Notes: a model not told the origin generated them from the sequence alone. DNA of 64,000 bases from CAWBOV01 sp963790525 (GCA_963790525.1 CAWBOV010000004.1:558001-622000), one strand, 5' to 3'. Counted from the first letter of the stretch, positions 8,478 through 18,204 are shown. Made by a program: numbers and translations.

Positions 8478-9452
8478 ATGGCCGTCAAGCCGCACCTTCC
8501 GTTCCGCTTCGCCGTTCAGGCCTACCGTGCCGAGACCGGCAAGGAGTGGCGCGAGCTGGCTCGGCGCGTGGAGGGCCTCGGCTACGGCTCGCTCCACCTG
8601 TCCGATCACTACGTCGGGCCGGGCAAGGCGATGGAGGGCACCGGGCACCGTCCGGTCGGCCTCGCGCCGGTCCCGGCGATGGCCGTGGCCGCCGAGGTCA
8701 CCGAGTCGCTGATCATCGGCTGCCGGATGTTCTGCGTCAGCTACCACGAGGCGGTCGTCCTGGCCAAGGAGATCGCGTCCCTCGCGATCCTCGCCGACGG
8801 CCGCATCGAGGCAGGGCTCGGCGCCGGATGGCTGGAGGCGGAGTACCGCGCCATGGGCGTCCCGTTCGAGTCCGCCGGCGCGCGCGTGGCCCGTCTGGCG
8901 GAGTTCGTGGAGCTGCTGGACCAGCAGCTGTCCGGCCGGGAGATCGACGTGCAGGGGACGTCGATCCAGGCCAGCGGGTTCTTCCCGGTTCCCGTGCCGG
9001 AGATCAGGCCGAAGACCATGATCGGCGGCGGCGCCCCCAAGGTGCTCCGGCTGGCCGGCGCCAAGGCCGACATCGTCAGCATCAACTTCAACAACCGCTC
9101 CGGCGTCGTGGGTGCCGACAGCATCGCCACGTCGACCGCGGACGAGACGCATCGCAAGATCGGGTGGGTCAAGGAAGGGGCCGGCGACCGCTTCGACACG
9201 CTCGAGCTGGAGACGGCCGCGTACTTCATCGCGATGCCCGGTACCGAGGTCACCGAGGAGGCACTCGGCGCGCGCCTCGGGCTGGACGCGGCGGGCTTGC
9301 GCCGGTTCCCCCACGCTCTGGTCGGATCGGTCGACGAGATCTGCGAGCAGCTCGAACTGCGCCGCGAGGACTACGGCTTCTCCTACTTCACCGTCGGCGA
9401 TCGGGCGATCGAGGAGTTCGCGCCGGTCGTGCAGCGGATGACCGGTCGCTGA
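8478..9452 (+). CDS. LLM-class flavin- or F420-dependent oxidoreductase
   Basis: A 324-residue luciferase-like monooxygenase-fold protein. The N-terminal part FRFAVQAYRAETGKEWRELARRVE, the strand SLHLSDHY, LAPVPAMAVAAEVTES and the AGLGAGWLEAEYRAMG segment are those of the F420-dependent oxidoreductases common in actinobacteria (the MSMEG_2516-like group). C-terminally ALVGSVDEICEQLELRREDYGFSYF is the usual end of this family. Such enzymes use coenzyme F420 or FMN and an unidentified organic substrate; nothing here names the substrate. The start ATG at 8478 lies 30 bases after a perfect palindrome, suggesting repressor control. Monocistronic by context. Confidence 0.85.
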   Translation: MAVKPHLPFRFAVQAYRAETGKEWRELARRVEGLGYGSLHLSDHYVGPGKAMEGTGHRPVGLAPVPAMAVAAEVTESLIIGCRMFCVSYHEAVVLAKEIASLAILADGRIEAGLGAGWLEAEYRAMGVPFESAGARVARLAEFVELLDQQLSGREIDVQGTSIQASGFFPVPVPEIRPKTMIGGGAPKVLRLAGAKADIVSINFNNRSGVVGADSIATSTADETHRKIGWVKEGAGDRFDTLELETAAYFIAMPGTEVTEEALGARLGLDAAGLRRFPHALVGSVDEICEQLELRREDYGFSYFTVGDRAIEEFAPVVQRMTGR

Positions 9453-9520
9453 CGGCCCTGCGCTGACGCCGCCGCCGGCGTGACGTGCCCGTGACGCCGG
9501 GGTGACAGCGGCGCCCGAAC

Positions 9521-12500
9521 ATGTCGGGTATGCCAGAACCGGCGTCGGTGGCGAGGTCGGCTGACACCCAGGGCTTCGCAGCGGCACATGTGCGGCCCGA
9601 CGAAGCACAGCACCGCGCCCGCGACCGGGACCTGTCCACCGTCCCCGTCTGGGCGCGCGCCGAGGACGAGGTACCCGCCTCCGGCGATGGTCTGCCCGAC
9701 CCTGTCCGCTCGTGGTTCGAGGCGCGGATGGGCGCGGACCTGGCGGATGTACGGATCCACGACGACGCCGCCGCGTCGGCCCGCGCGTCCGCGCTGGATG
9801 CCCACGCGTTCACCGTGGGACGCGACATCTACTTCGCCGCGGGCGAGTACCGCCCGGACACCGCTCGCGGGCGCAGCCTGCTCGCGCACGAACTCGGCCA
9901 TGCGACCAGCGCTCCCGGCGCCGGTGAGCACGAGGCGAACTCGGTCGCGCACGGGGCGCTCGCGGGAGTGGCGCGCCCGGCCGCGGTCCCTCGCGGCCGG
10001 GGTGCCTCGGTGCCCCGGCTGCAGAGCCGGACCGCGCCGCCGGCGGACCCCTCGATCACCGCCGAGCACCAGGCGCTCGGCCAGATCCACCCCCTGCTCT
10101 CGACGGGCATCTTCGACTGGGGGGTGAGCGATGCGGAGGCGACGCGGGTGCTGCGGATCCTGCAGGGCCTGGCCCCGGACGCCTTGCTGCGCACCGTCGC
10201 GGACATGCGCATGTCGGGGGACTGGTCGACGTTCCGCCGCGAGCTGCCGCGTCCCCTCGTCCCTCAGCTCTACCAGCTCGACGAACGGGTGGACCGGCAC
10301 CAGGGCTACCTCACCGCGAACGACCACATCACGCTCGAGGCGGGACCCGGGCGGGCGGTGACGCCCGAGATCAATCAGGACCTGACGATCGATTCCGACG
10401 GGCTCCGGGTGCCCATGCTGACCACGCCGGTACCCGTACGCGGCCTGCTGCCCCAGGCCGCCGCGGATGCCATCGCGGTGGCTCTCGTCCGTGGGCTCAT
10501 CTACGCCGAGCCGCGCGTCCGGATCGTGGTCACGTCCCGGTCGACGCTCTACGGCGCGTACGCCGGGCCGACGCCCGGTCGTGTCTGGTACGACGCCGCG
10601 CCGGTGGCCGTCGGTGCTGCCGAGCGTGCCCGGCGCGACCTGCAGGCCACCTTCTTCGCCTACGTGTCGACGGTCCACCCGTCCTCCGATCTCGAGCTGA
10701 CCGCGCTGTCCCGGTACCTCGACTTCGTCCAGGACAACACCCGCTCCGCCCAGCTCGCGCGGATCCAGCCGCCTGAGCTCTGGGCGCAGATGCTCCGGGA
10801 GGCCGGGACCCGGCCGCCGCAGACGCCCGAACAGACCCAGCGCAGCGACTGGCTGCGTTTCATGCAGGCCCGGCGGACGGCTATCGAGGCGATGTCGGAC
10901 GTACGCGAGCGCGAGCGCGAGTCGACGGCGCTGCGGCTGTTGCTGGACTTCTACGACAGCCACGGGCCCTCGGGTGACGTCGCCGTGCGCTACGGGGGAT
11001 TCCTGGCCACGGCGACCGGGCAGGCCATCACCGCCCAGATGCAGGCGGAGACGGTCCGGCGGCAGCGGGCCGCGGACGCCGCGGACGACGATGCCGCCGT
11101 CGCCCGGTTCGGTGACTACCTGACCCTGTCGCTGCGCCTGCGCGCGATGGGCCAGGAGGGGTTCCCCTACCGCATCCCGGTGCCGAGCGAGGGCGTGGAC
11201 ATCCTCGTCACCGGCGCGCCGGCGCGGCAACGCGTCCTGAACGACCTGGCCGACGAGCTGTTCGCCTACGCGACGAACCATGTCCACGACCCGGACTTCC
11301 GGCGCTCGCCCCCGGAAATGACCCTCGCCACCCTCCTGCGGGGTGGGTACCAGCAGCGGCTGGCGCGAGCCGATGCCGAACCCGTGACGCACGAGGTCTT
11401 CGACCGCAACGAGATCCTGGCCGGTCGCGCCGCCGCCGCGTTCGGCAGGACGGTGGCCGTGGGCCTGCTCGTGATCGCCCTCGTCGGCGCCGCCGTCGGT
11501 GCCGGCATCATCACGGCGCCCGTCGCCCTCGTCGTGCTGGGGCTGGCCGCGGCGGGAGTAGCGGTGAAGTCCTACCTCGACCGGCGCAACGAGATCGAGG
11601 CCGCCAACGCGTCGGTGCCGGTCCCAGCCACGATGGTGCACTCGATCGGCGACGTCGTCGGCCTGAGCCAGCTCATCGAGGGCATCACCGGGGAGCGGCT
11701 CGGGACCGATCGCGCGCTCGGCAGCGCCCGCCGGTCGGACACCCTCGGCGAGGGCGCCGGGAGCATCGCACTGCTGATCGCGGGCGGTCGTGCGTATCGG
11801 TCGGGCGAGCTGATCGGCGAGGCCGTGCGCCCGCGCAGCCTGCCGACCGGGCCGAACGGGGCGGCCGTCACGCCGGCCGCCGATCGTCCCGTCGTCGCGG
11901 AACCGGCCGCGAGGCCGGGGCCGCTGGAGGACCAGACCCGGTCGGCGGTCCCGGCGGACCAACGGGTCGGGTTCGACCAGTGGATGGCCGAGATCCGGCG
12001 CAACAACGGCAACCCCGAGACGGTGCTCGAGCGCATCGGCGCCCGCCGCCAGGCCGAGGCCACCCGCCAGGCGGCACGGCGGACCACCGAGCTCCAGCGC
12101 GCGTTCGCCGCCGAACGCGCCGCGCGGCGGTCCACCGACGACCCACTGCGCCCGATCCTGCATCACAACGAGACGATCCCGGGCACCCGTGTCACGTTGC
12201 GCTACGACTCCCGCCCGCCGTCCGCGTCCGAGCAGTCCTTCGGGCGGGTGATCAGCGAGCAGACCGGTGAGCCGGTCGAGCTGTTCGGCGACAACGCCTC
12301 CGGCCAGTCCTATCCCGGGATCGACGGCACCATCGGTTCACCTCCGCGCCCGCTGCAACTCAAGTCGGCGAGCCCGGCCGCGGACCCCAATTTCGCCCGC
12401 TGGGCGGCCGGGGACGCCTACGCCAAGGCACTCAGCCAGCGCTACAGCCATGTCGAGGTCCACATCGACATGCCCGGGAGCACGCCCGCCCAGGTGCGGG

Positions 12501-12694
12501 CAGCCTGGGACGCCCCGGCGCCGCAGGCCGGGCAGCAGGCCAACCGGACCATCTGGGACGCCAGCCGCACGATCGCGCGGTACGTCATCCACTGCCGGGA
12601 CGGCGCCGTGGTGACGATGGAGCCTCCACTCGGCCCCGCCCTCCCGGGACTGGCGATCCCCGGCACCGGCTCGGGCGACTCGCAGCGGCGCTAG
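9521..12694 (+). CDS. DUF4157 (eCIS-core) protein with central membrane segments and candidate nuclease C-terminus
   Basis: A 1057-residue protein. Residues about 58-145 are a DUF4157 domain: VRSWFEARMG, ADVRIHDD, AFTVGRDIYFAAGEY and the zinc-protease-like HELGH at 123-127 with a following GEHEAN. DUF4157 proteins often accompany extracellular contractile injection systems or carry polymorphic toxin tails. Residues about 640-690 contain two hydrophobic stretches (VGLLVIALVGAAVGAGII and VALVVLGLAAAGVAV). The last 120 residues (SFGRVISEQTG, PGIDGTI, then LQLKS, HVEVHIDM) have a D-x(n)-QxK arrangement reminiscent of restriction-endonuclease-fold nucleases; that is inference. No injection-system or immunity gene lies beside it. 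The ATG at 9530 is an alternative start; neither has a clear ribosome site. The stop shares CTAG with convergent nadK. Confidence 0.75.
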   Translation: MSGMPEPASVARSADTQGFAAAHVRPDEAQHRARDRDLSTVPVWARAEDEVPASGDGLPDPVRSWFEARMGADLADVRIHDDAAASARASALDAHAFTVGRDIYFAAGEYRPDTARGRSLLAHELGHATSAPGAGEHEANSVAHGALAGVARPAAVPRGRGASVPRLQSRTAPPADPSITAEHQALGQIHPLLSTGIFDWGVSDAEATRVLRILQGLAPDALLRTVADMRMSGDWSTFRRELPRPLVPQLYQLDERVDRHQGYLTANDHITLEAGPGRAVTPEINQDLTIDSDGLRVPMLTTPVPVRGLLPQAAADAIAVALVRGLIYAEPRVRIVVTSRSTLYGAYAGPTPGRVWYDAAPVAVGAAERARRDLQATFFAYVSTVHPSSDLELTALSRYLDFVQDNTRSAQLARIQPPELWAQMLREAGTRPPQTPEQTQRSDWLRFMQARRTAIEAMSDVRERERESTALRLLLDFYDSHGPSGDVAVRYGGFLATATGQAITAQMQAETVRRQRAADAADDDAAVARFGDYLTLSLRLRAMGQEGFPYRIPVPSEGVDILVTGAPARQRVLNDLADELFAYATNHVHDPDFRRSPPEMTLATLLRGGYQQRLARADAEPVTHEVFDRNEILAGRAAAAFGRTVAVGLLVIALVGAAVGAGIITAPVALVVLGLAAAGVAVKSYLDRRNEIEAANASVPVPATMVHSIGDVVGLSQLIEGITGERLGTDRALGSARRSDTLGEGAGSIALLIAGGRAYRSGELIGEAVRPRSLPTGPNGAAVTPAADRPVVAEPAARPGPLEDQTRSAVPADQRVGFDQWMAEIRRNNGNPETVLERIGARRQAEATRQAARRTTELQRAFAAERAARRSTDDPLRPILHHNETIPGTRVTLRYDSRPPSASEQSFGRVISEQTGEPVELFGDNASGQSYPGIDGTIGSPPRPLQLKSASPAADPNFARWAAGDAYAKALSQRYSHVEVHIDMPGSTPAQVRAAWDAPAPQAGQQANRTIWDASRTIARYVIHCRDGAVVTMEPPLGPALPGLAIPGTGSGDSQRR

Positions 12695-13746
12695 CCCTCC
12701 TCGTCGCGCGGCCCGGGGTGGGCGAGGTCGTCGGGCAGGGGTTCGGACGGCCGATAGACCGCGGGGGAGGCGCCGTCGGCCAGCGCCGCCGCGGAGTCGG
12801 CCAGGCCGAAACGGTCCCTGACCCGCCCCAGGAAGTCGGGTGCCGCGAGGCGGACGAGCTTCGTCCGCCGGGGGCCGGCGTACACCGTCGCCCAGTCACC
12901 CGGATCCAGGACGCCCCGCAGCTGGCCGTCGACGCTGACCGCGACCTGCCCGGACCGTTCCAGCACCAGGATGCCGACGCGCTCCTCCATCGACAGCACG
13001 AGGCTGCGGTTGAAGGTCATGTGGGGAGCGACGGGCGTGAAGACCAGCGCGTCCAGGTGCGGCGACAGGATCGGCCCGCCGGCAGCGAAGCTGTACGCGG
13101 TCGACCCCGTCGCGGTGCCCACGATCAGCGCGTCCGCGGAGTAGGAGGCGAACATCCGACCGCTGACGTAGACCGCGACGTTGGCCTGACGGTCGCGGGC
13201 GAGCTTCTCGAAGACGACGTCGTTGAGCGCCATCACGTCCAGCGCGACGCCCCAGCCCACGACCTCCGCGGCGCCCTCACGGACGGCCGGCGGCGGTAGG
13301 GAGGGGCCGCGGCCGTAACGCAGCAGGGTCTCCAGCCCGGCGGGGATCTCCAGTGCGCGGGAGGCGCGCATCGTCAGCGTCATCCGGCCGTCGACCTCGT
13401 GCCTGCCGGTGTGCACGGCGTCCAGCGCCGCGACGATGCCGTCCGCGGGGATGTCGGTCAGGAATCCCAGCCGGCCGAGGTTGACGCCGAGCACCAGCGC
13501 CCCGATCGGGTTGGCGATCCGCGCGCCGCGCAGGAACGTCCCGTCGCCGCCGATCGTGACGACCAGATCGGGATTGCCTGCCTTGGCGGCTTCCGCGGCC
13601 GCGCTGCCACGTTCCTCGTGGTCCCAGACGTCGATGTCCGCGCAGCTGAGACCGTGCGCGTTGGCCCAGGTCCGCACGACGTTCGCTGCGACGCGGGCGG
13701 CGGGCTTGCCGCTGTGCACGACGAGGGCCAGATGGGTGATGGGCAC
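12691..13746 (-). CDS. nadK: NAD kinase
   Basis: A 351-residue ATP- or polyphosphate-dependent NAD kinase that makes NADP in the cytoplasm. The key motifs are present: GGDGTFLRGAR (Gly-rich nucleotide site with catalytic Asp), LGRLGFLTDI, NDVVFEK and TGSTAYSFAAGGPIL. It is about 50 residues longer than common NAD kinases because of a proline-rich segment near residues 130-165 (RYGRGPSLPPP) and a C-terminal extension after the last conserved strand. The start ATG at 13746 immediately precedes PITHLALVVHSGK, the family N-terminus. Convergent with the DUF4157 gene, sharing CTAG stops. Confidence 0.92.
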   Translation of the reverse strand: MPITHLALVVHSGKPAARVAANVVRTWANAHGLSCADIDVWDHEERGSAAAEAAKAGNPDLVVTIGGDGTFLRGARIANPIGALVLGVNLGRLGFLTDIPADGIVAALDAVHTGRHEVDGRMTLTMRASRALEIPAGLETLLRYGRGPSLPPPAVREGAAEVVGWGVALDVMALNDVVFEKLARDRQANVAVYVSGRMFASYSADALIVGTATGSTAYSFAAGGPILSPHLDALVFTPVAPHMTFNRSLVLSMEERVGILVLERSGQVAVSVDGQLRGVLDPGDWATVYAGPRRTKLVRLAAPDFLGRVRDRFGLADSAAALADGASPAVYRPSEPLPDDLAHPGPRDEEG

Positions 13747-13836
13747 GAGTCAGCCTTTCGTCGCGACAGGCACTGACCTCGACCCTACGTTCCCGCGTTC
13801 ATGGCTCGTACACGCCGCCGCCGGTAGACACGACGC

Positions 13837-14091
13837 ATGACCGCCAAGATGTGGCTGTGGGCGGCGGTCCTGGCCTCGCTCGCAGCCCTCGACCTGTCCG
13901 CGACATTGCAGGCGCATCGCCGCTGGGACCACTCGGCGGCCGTGGCGACGACCACCACCACCCTGGGGCAGGTGCTCGGTTTCGTGTCCTCGGGGCTGCT
14001 CGCCGTCGGCGTCGTGCTCATCCTGATCACCGGCCTGCGGTCGACGCCCGCGCAGCGCAGTTATCGCCGTGAGCAGCGGCTGAACGGCTGA
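13837..14091 (+). CDS. Small two-helix membrane protein, unknown function
   Basis: 84 residues beginning MTAKMWLWAAVLASL with two predicted transmembrane helices (about residues 5-24 and 45-66, LGFVSSGLLAVGVVLILIT) separated by a polar, Thr-rich loop, and a basic C-terminal tail (RSYRREQRLNG) that should face the cytoplasm. High GC at third codon positions supports real coding. It is divergent from nadK (90-bp gap) and 98 bp before the GGDEF-EAL gene. I do not recognise the family. Confidence 0.6.
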   Translation: MTAKMWLWAAVLASLAALDLSATLQAHRRWDHSAAVATTTTTLGQVLGFVSSGLLAVGVVLILITGLRSTPAQRSYRREQRLNG

Positions 14092-14189
14092 CCCCGCTGG
14101 GTGAGCGGCACGCTCGGCAGTGGCCCGCGCCACTGGGCGAGGCGCGCCGGCCGGCTCAAGTCGCGTGCCGCCCGGCCGATCAGGAGGCA

Positions 14190-16472
14190 GTGACACGTCG
14201 GTGGTGGGCATGGTTCGCGCTGTCCGGCGTCCTCGCCGTCGCCGTCTATCCGCTGGTTCCCACCGGCATCCCGCACGACGTCGCCTACGTCAGCATCGGC
14301 CTGGCCTCGGTCGCCGCGATCGGTGTCGGCGTCCGGCTGCACCATCCGCTCCGCCGCGCGCCCTGGGTGCTGATGCTCGCCGGCCAGTTGCTGTGGGTGA
14401 TCGGCGACGCGATCGACAGCTGGCACCTCGATGTCCAGGGCTCCGAGGCCTTCCCGTCCACCGCCGACATCTTCTACCTCGCGGCCTACCCCGTACTGGC
14501 GGTCGGGCTGTTCCTGATGATCCGGGGCCGGCTGCCCAGGTACGACCCGGCGGGCCTGCTCGACAGCGCGACGCTGACCGCCGGCCTGGGGCTGCTGTCC
14601 TGGGTCCTGCTGGCGAAGCCGACGATCCTGACCGCGCAGGACTCGCTGAGCGCGGCCGTCGTGGGGGTCGCCTACCCGCTCGCGGACATCGTGCTGGTCG
14701 GCCTGCTCATCCGGCTCGCGATGACGCCGGGCGGGCGCACCCCGGCGTTCCGCTTCCTGCTGAGCGCGGTGTTCCTGCTGATCGCCGGTGACGCCACCTC
14801 CGACGTGCTGAGCTACTACACCTCCTCCACCACCCACTACGTGGACCTGCTGTGGCTGCTGTCCTATGTCGCCTGGGGGACCGCCGCGCTGCACCCGTCG
14901 ATGCCCACGCTCACCGAACCCGTGACCGATCGTGACGTCTCCTTCACCCGCGCCCGGCTGGGGGCGCTGACGATCGCCACCCTGGTGGCACCGGGGACGC
15001 TCGCGGTCCAGGCCGCGACCGGGCGGGTGCTGGACGTGTGGCCCGTCGTCGTCGGATCGGTGACGATGTTCCTGCTCGTCGTGGCCCGCATGTGGGTGGC
15101 GATCGGGCAGATCGTGGCGGCCAATCACGTCCGCGACCGGCTGCGCGAGGACCTCGCCTACCAGGCCGCCCACGACTCGCTGACGGGTCTGCCCAACCGC
15201 GCGCAGGCGCTGGACCTGATCACCGGCGCGCTGAGCCGCGCCCAGCGCTCCGGTGCGATCGTCGGCCTGCTGTTCATCGACCTGGACGGGTTCAAGGCCG
15301 TCAACGACACCTATGGCCACGCCGCCGGCGACGAGGTGCTGCGCACCGTCGCCACACGCCTCCGGGCGCGGATCCGCGCCGGCGACGTCATCGCCCGCCT
15401 GGGCGGGGACGAGTTCGTCGTCCTGCTGGAGAACCTCGCCACCGAGGCCGCGGCGGTGGAGGCGGCCGACGCGCTGGTGCACGAGGCGTCACGGCCGATC
15501 CCCGTCGGCGGCGGCCGCGAGGCGCGGGTGGGCGCGAGCGTCGGGGTCGCGGTCAACCACGACGCCCAGGTCGACGCCGAACGGCTGCTCCACGAGGCCG
15601 ACACGGCGGTCTATCGAGCCAAGCAGGGCGGCCGCGGCCGTACCGAGGTCTTCGACGCGGGGCTGCGCCGGGAGCTCGCCGAGATCGCGGACCTGGAGGC
15701 GGCGATGATGACGGCGATCGCCACCGACCAGCTCGAACTCCACTACCAGCCCATCGTGCTCGCGAGCACGGGTGAGGTGCAGGGCTACGAGGCGCTCGTG
15801 CGGTGGAACCGGCCGGGTGTCGGGTTGGTGCCGCCGGACCACTTCATCCCGCTGGCGGAGACCTCGAACCTGATCCACGACATCGACGCCTGGGTCCTGA
15901 ATCGGGCCACTGCCCAGCTGGCGACCTGGTCCCGCAGCGCACCACCGCGCGAGCGCCCGCTCACCATGGCCGTCAACGTCTCGGCCCGTCACATCAGCCA
16001 CCCGCGGATCCTCGACGACGTGGCGACGGCCCTGGCGCGCTCGGGGATCGCCCCGTCGCAGCTGACCCTGGAGATCACCGAGACGGCGCTGGCCGAGGAC
16101 GCGCTGCTCGCCGTCCACCATCTCGACCAGCTGCGCGCGCTCGGCGTCGAGATCAGCCTGGACGACTTCGGCACCGGGTACAGCTCGGTAGCGCGGCTGC
16201 GCAACCTGCCGGTGGACAGCGTGAAGATCGACCGCAGTTTCCTCGATCCCGCGCAGCTGGGTTCCTTCGAGCTGTTCGAGTTCATCCTGCACGCGGCCCA
16301 CGCGTTCAACCTGACGGTCATCGCCGAGGGCGTGGAGACCGAGGAACAGCTGATGCACCTGCAGGACCTGCGCTGTGAGTCCGCCCAAGGCTTCTACCTC
16401 GGCCGCCCGCTCGCGGCGACGAGCGACGGCATCCCGCCGGCGCCGGCCGACGTGGAGGCCGCAGCCCCGTAA
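14190..16472 (+). CDS. Membrane-bound GGDEF-EAL cyclic-di-GMP protein
   Basis: A 760-residue inner-membrane signalling protein. The first about 300 residues form eight or more hydrophobic helices (a putative sensor). A diguanylate cyclase domain follows with DSLTGLPNRAQ, DLDGFKAVNDTYGHAAGDEVL and an intact active-site LGGDEF near residue 405; an inhibitory RxxD site (RAGD) lies five residues before it. The phosphodiesterase domain has GYEALVRW (EAL near 533), EITETAL, DDFGTGYSS, KIDRSF, AEGVET and AQGFYLGRPL, so both halves look catalytically competent. The GTG at 14190 is chosen because AGGAGG sits at 14182-14187. It could make or degrade c-di-GMP; the net direction cannot be read from sequence. 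Confidence 0.9.
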   Translation: MTRRWWAWFALSGVLAVAVYPLVPTGIPHDVAYVSIGLASVAAIGVGVRLHHPLRRAPWVLMLAGQLLWVIGDAIDSWHLDVQGSEAFPSTADIFYLAAYPVLAVGLFLMIRGRLPRYDPAGLLDSATLTAGLGLLSWVLLAKPTILTAQDSLSAAVVGVAYPLADIVLVGLLIRLAMTPGGRTPAFRFLLSAVFLLIAGDATSDVLSYYTSSTTHYVDLLWLLSYVAWGTAALHPSMPTLTEPVTDRDVSFTRARLGALTIATLVAPGTLAVQAATGRVLDVWPVVVGSVTMFLLVVARMWVAIGQIVAANHVRDRLREDLAYQAAHDSLTGLPNRAQALDLITGALSRAQRSGAIVGLLFIDLDGFKAVNDTYGHAAGDEVLRTVATRLRARIRAGDVIARLGGDEFVVLLENLATEAAAVEAADALVHEASRPIPVGGGREARVGASVGVAVNHDAQVDAERLLHEADTAVYRAKQGGRGRTEVFDAGLRRELAEIADLEAAMMTAIATDQLELHYQPIVLASTGEVQGYEALVRWNRPGVGLVPPDHFIPLAETSNLIHDIDAWVLNRATAQLATWSRSAPPRERPLTMAVNVSARHISHPRILDDVATALARSGIAPSQLTLEITETALAEDALLAVHHLDQLRALGVEISLDDFGTGYSSVARLRNLPVDSVKIDRSFLDPAQLGSFELFEFILHAAHAFNLTVIAEGVETEEQLMHLQDLRCESAQGFYLGRPLAATSDGIPPAPADVEAAAP

Positions 16473-16552
16473 CCACGGTGCCGGACCGGTGTCTCATACC
16501 CGCACCAGGTCAGGGGCACCCCCGGTTATGACGATCCAGCCGGACGACCCGC

Positions 16553-17629
16553 TCAGCCGCGCGCTTCCCGGGTGGCCGCACCGACGGCGTGCAGGTGGGC
16601 CAGCGCGGCGCCGTAGGAACCGAGCAACGACGTCTCGCAGTAGGTGATCCCCAGCTCGGCGCAGTACGCGCGCACGAGCGGCTGGGCGTGCCGCAGTTCC
16701 GGGCGCGGCATGTTCGGGAACAGGTGGTGCTCGATCTGGTAGTTGAGGCCCCCGAGCAGCAGATCGGTGAACGGGCCACCGCGCACGTTGCGGGAGGTCA
16801 GGACCTGGCGCCGGAGGAAGCAGACGTCCTCGTCGGCGCCCAGGATCGGCATTCCCTTGTGGTTGGGCGCGAAGGAGCAGCCCATGTAGAAGCCCCACGT
16901 GCCCTGGTGGATCACCACGAACAGCAGTGCCGTCAGCGGCGACATGATCAGCAGCAGCGCGCCGACGTAGAGCACGAGGTGGACGACGAGCAGCACCGAC
17001 TCCATGGCGCGGGTCCCGCCGCGCGTGCTGCGGCGCGCTCCGGGCCGCAGCGCAACGACGCTCGCCGCGTGCAGGTGCATGCCCTCCAGTGTCAGGAGCG
17101 GGAAGAACAGCCACGCCTGGTACGCCGTGACGAACCGGCCGATCGGGCCCCGTCGGCGGGCCGCCTGCGTGGTGGTGAAGGACAACGCTCCCTCGCCGAT
17201 GTCGGGGTCGTGCCCCTCCCGGTTCGGGTTGGCGTGGTGCCGGTTGTGCTTGGACAGCCACCACCCATAACTCAGCCCGAGCAGCAGGTTCGCCAGCACC
17301 CGCCCGAGCACGTCGTTGGCCCGCCGGCTGGCGAAGATCTGCTGATGGCCGCTGTCGTGGCCCAGGAACGCCACCTGGGTGAACGCGGTTCCCATGACCA
17401 CGGCGAGGAGCAGCTGGTACCAGGAGTTGCCGATCCAGATCGCGGCGACCCAGGTGGCGGCGTAGAAGCCGACCGTGAGCGCGATCCGGACGAGGTAGGC
17501 GACATGGCGGCGGCGCAGCAGGCCGCGGGCCCGGACCAGACGGGCCAACTCCGCGAAGTCACTGCCGCGGACGACCGCGCGGGCGCGCTCGATCGGGTCT
17601 ATGGGAAGGGTGACGGGGGTGGCAGTCAT
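16553..17629 (-). CDS. Membrane fatty-acid (acyl) desaturase
   Basis: A 358-residue integral membrane di-iron desaturase. The three histidine boxes are all present: HDSGHQ (about residues 91-96), HNRHH (about 128-132) and QIEHHLFP (about 296-303), separated by paired hydrophobic segments. The arrangement matches the acyl-lipid/acyl-CoA desaturase group of actinobacteria that includes linoleoyl-type front-end enzymes (the last box begins with Q). It would introduce a double bond into membrane acyl chains using ferredoxin or cytochrome electrons. The position of the double bond cannot be predicted. It stands alone, convergent with the GGDEF-EAL gene. Confidence 0.88.
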   Translation of the reverse strand: MTATPVTLPIDPIERARAVVRGSDFAELARLVRARGLLRRRHVAYLVRIALTVGFYAATWVAAIWIGNSWYQLLLAVVMGTAFTQVAFLGHDSGHQQIFASRRANDVLGRVLANLLLGLSYGWWLSKHNRHHANPNREGHDPDIGEGALSFTTTQAARRRGPIGRFVTAYQAWLFFPLLTLEGMHLHAASVVALRPGARRSTRGGTRAMESVLLVVHLVLYVGALLLIMSPLTALLFVVIHQGTWGFYMGCSFAPNHKGMPILGADEDVCFLRRQVLTSRNVRGGPFTDLLLGGLNYQIEHHLFPNMPRPELRHAQPLVRAYCAELGITYCETSLLGSYGAALAHLHAVGAATREARG

Positions 17630-17802
17630 CAGCGCACCTGAAGGCAGGGGAAGCCTGGTGTGCCCGGCTCTGGGTGGTCACCCTCGACGCCCGCCCACGG
17701 GGGCGACGTCGGCCCGGACTGGCTGAAGGACCCAACCGAGTCGAGAGTACGTCAGCAACCGAGGCGGGGACCGGCGAGCGCGGGTCTCAGCCGCCGCCGC
17801 TG

Positions 17803-18204
17803 TCAGTCGACCGGTTGGGTGGCCTGCGCACGCAGCGTGCGGTGATCCTCGTGGACGGCCGCCAGCTCCCGATCCGTCGCATCCTCCAGCCCGATGATGG
17901 CGTTGTCGGCCTGGGGGAGCGCGCGCAGGATCTCGTCGAGCTTGCGCTGGGTCACGACCTGTTCGCGCGACTGGGTGTGCTGGATGACGAAGACCAACGC
18001 CAGCGTCAACGCGGCGACGAGCGTCTGGAAGATCGTCTCGAGCCGCGCGGGGAACCCGAAGCAGATGCTGAACACGACCCACGCCGTGTCGGCCGAGACC
18101 AGGACCCAGGCGATCGCCGGGCGGGAGGTCGCGCGATCCACGGAGTGGAGCAGCCGGCTGCCCTGGGGCGCGATGGTGGTGGGCGTGTAGCTGGAGGACG
18201 TCAC
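17803..18204 (-). CDS. Low-affinity iron permease-like small membrane protein
   Basis: 133 residues resembling the bacterial short form of the low-affinity iron permease family (PF04120): an N-terminal basic/polar segment, two transmembrane helices (about 31-50 and 58-79), the signature FVIQHTQSREQ, then an amphipathic stretch KLDEILRALPQADNAIIGLEDATDRELAAVHEDH. In bacteria these proteins are conserved but metal transport has not been demonstrated for the short form, so the name rests on similarity. It lies between the desaturase and a DUF6518-like gene, all on the minus strand with short gaps (173 bp and 60 bp). Confidence 0.75.
   Translation of the reverse strand: MTSSSYTPTTIAPQGSRLLHSVDRATSRPAIAWVLVSADTAWVVFSICFGFPARLETIFQTLVAALTLALVFVIQHTQSREQVVTQRKLDEILRALPQADNAIIGLEDATDRELAAVHEDHRTLRAQATQPVD

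Noticed and set aside
9898..10030. HELGH in the DUF4157 protein as an active zinc metalloprotease
   Set aside because: HExxH-like motifs occur in DUF4157 domains without shown protease activity; I describe it only as protease-like.
9383..12166. A 927-codon open frame on the minus strand opposite the DUF4157 gene
   Set aside because: Composition is Arg/Gly/His/Pro-rich with no family motif; it mirrors the high-GC sense gene, which has clear DUF4157 motifs.
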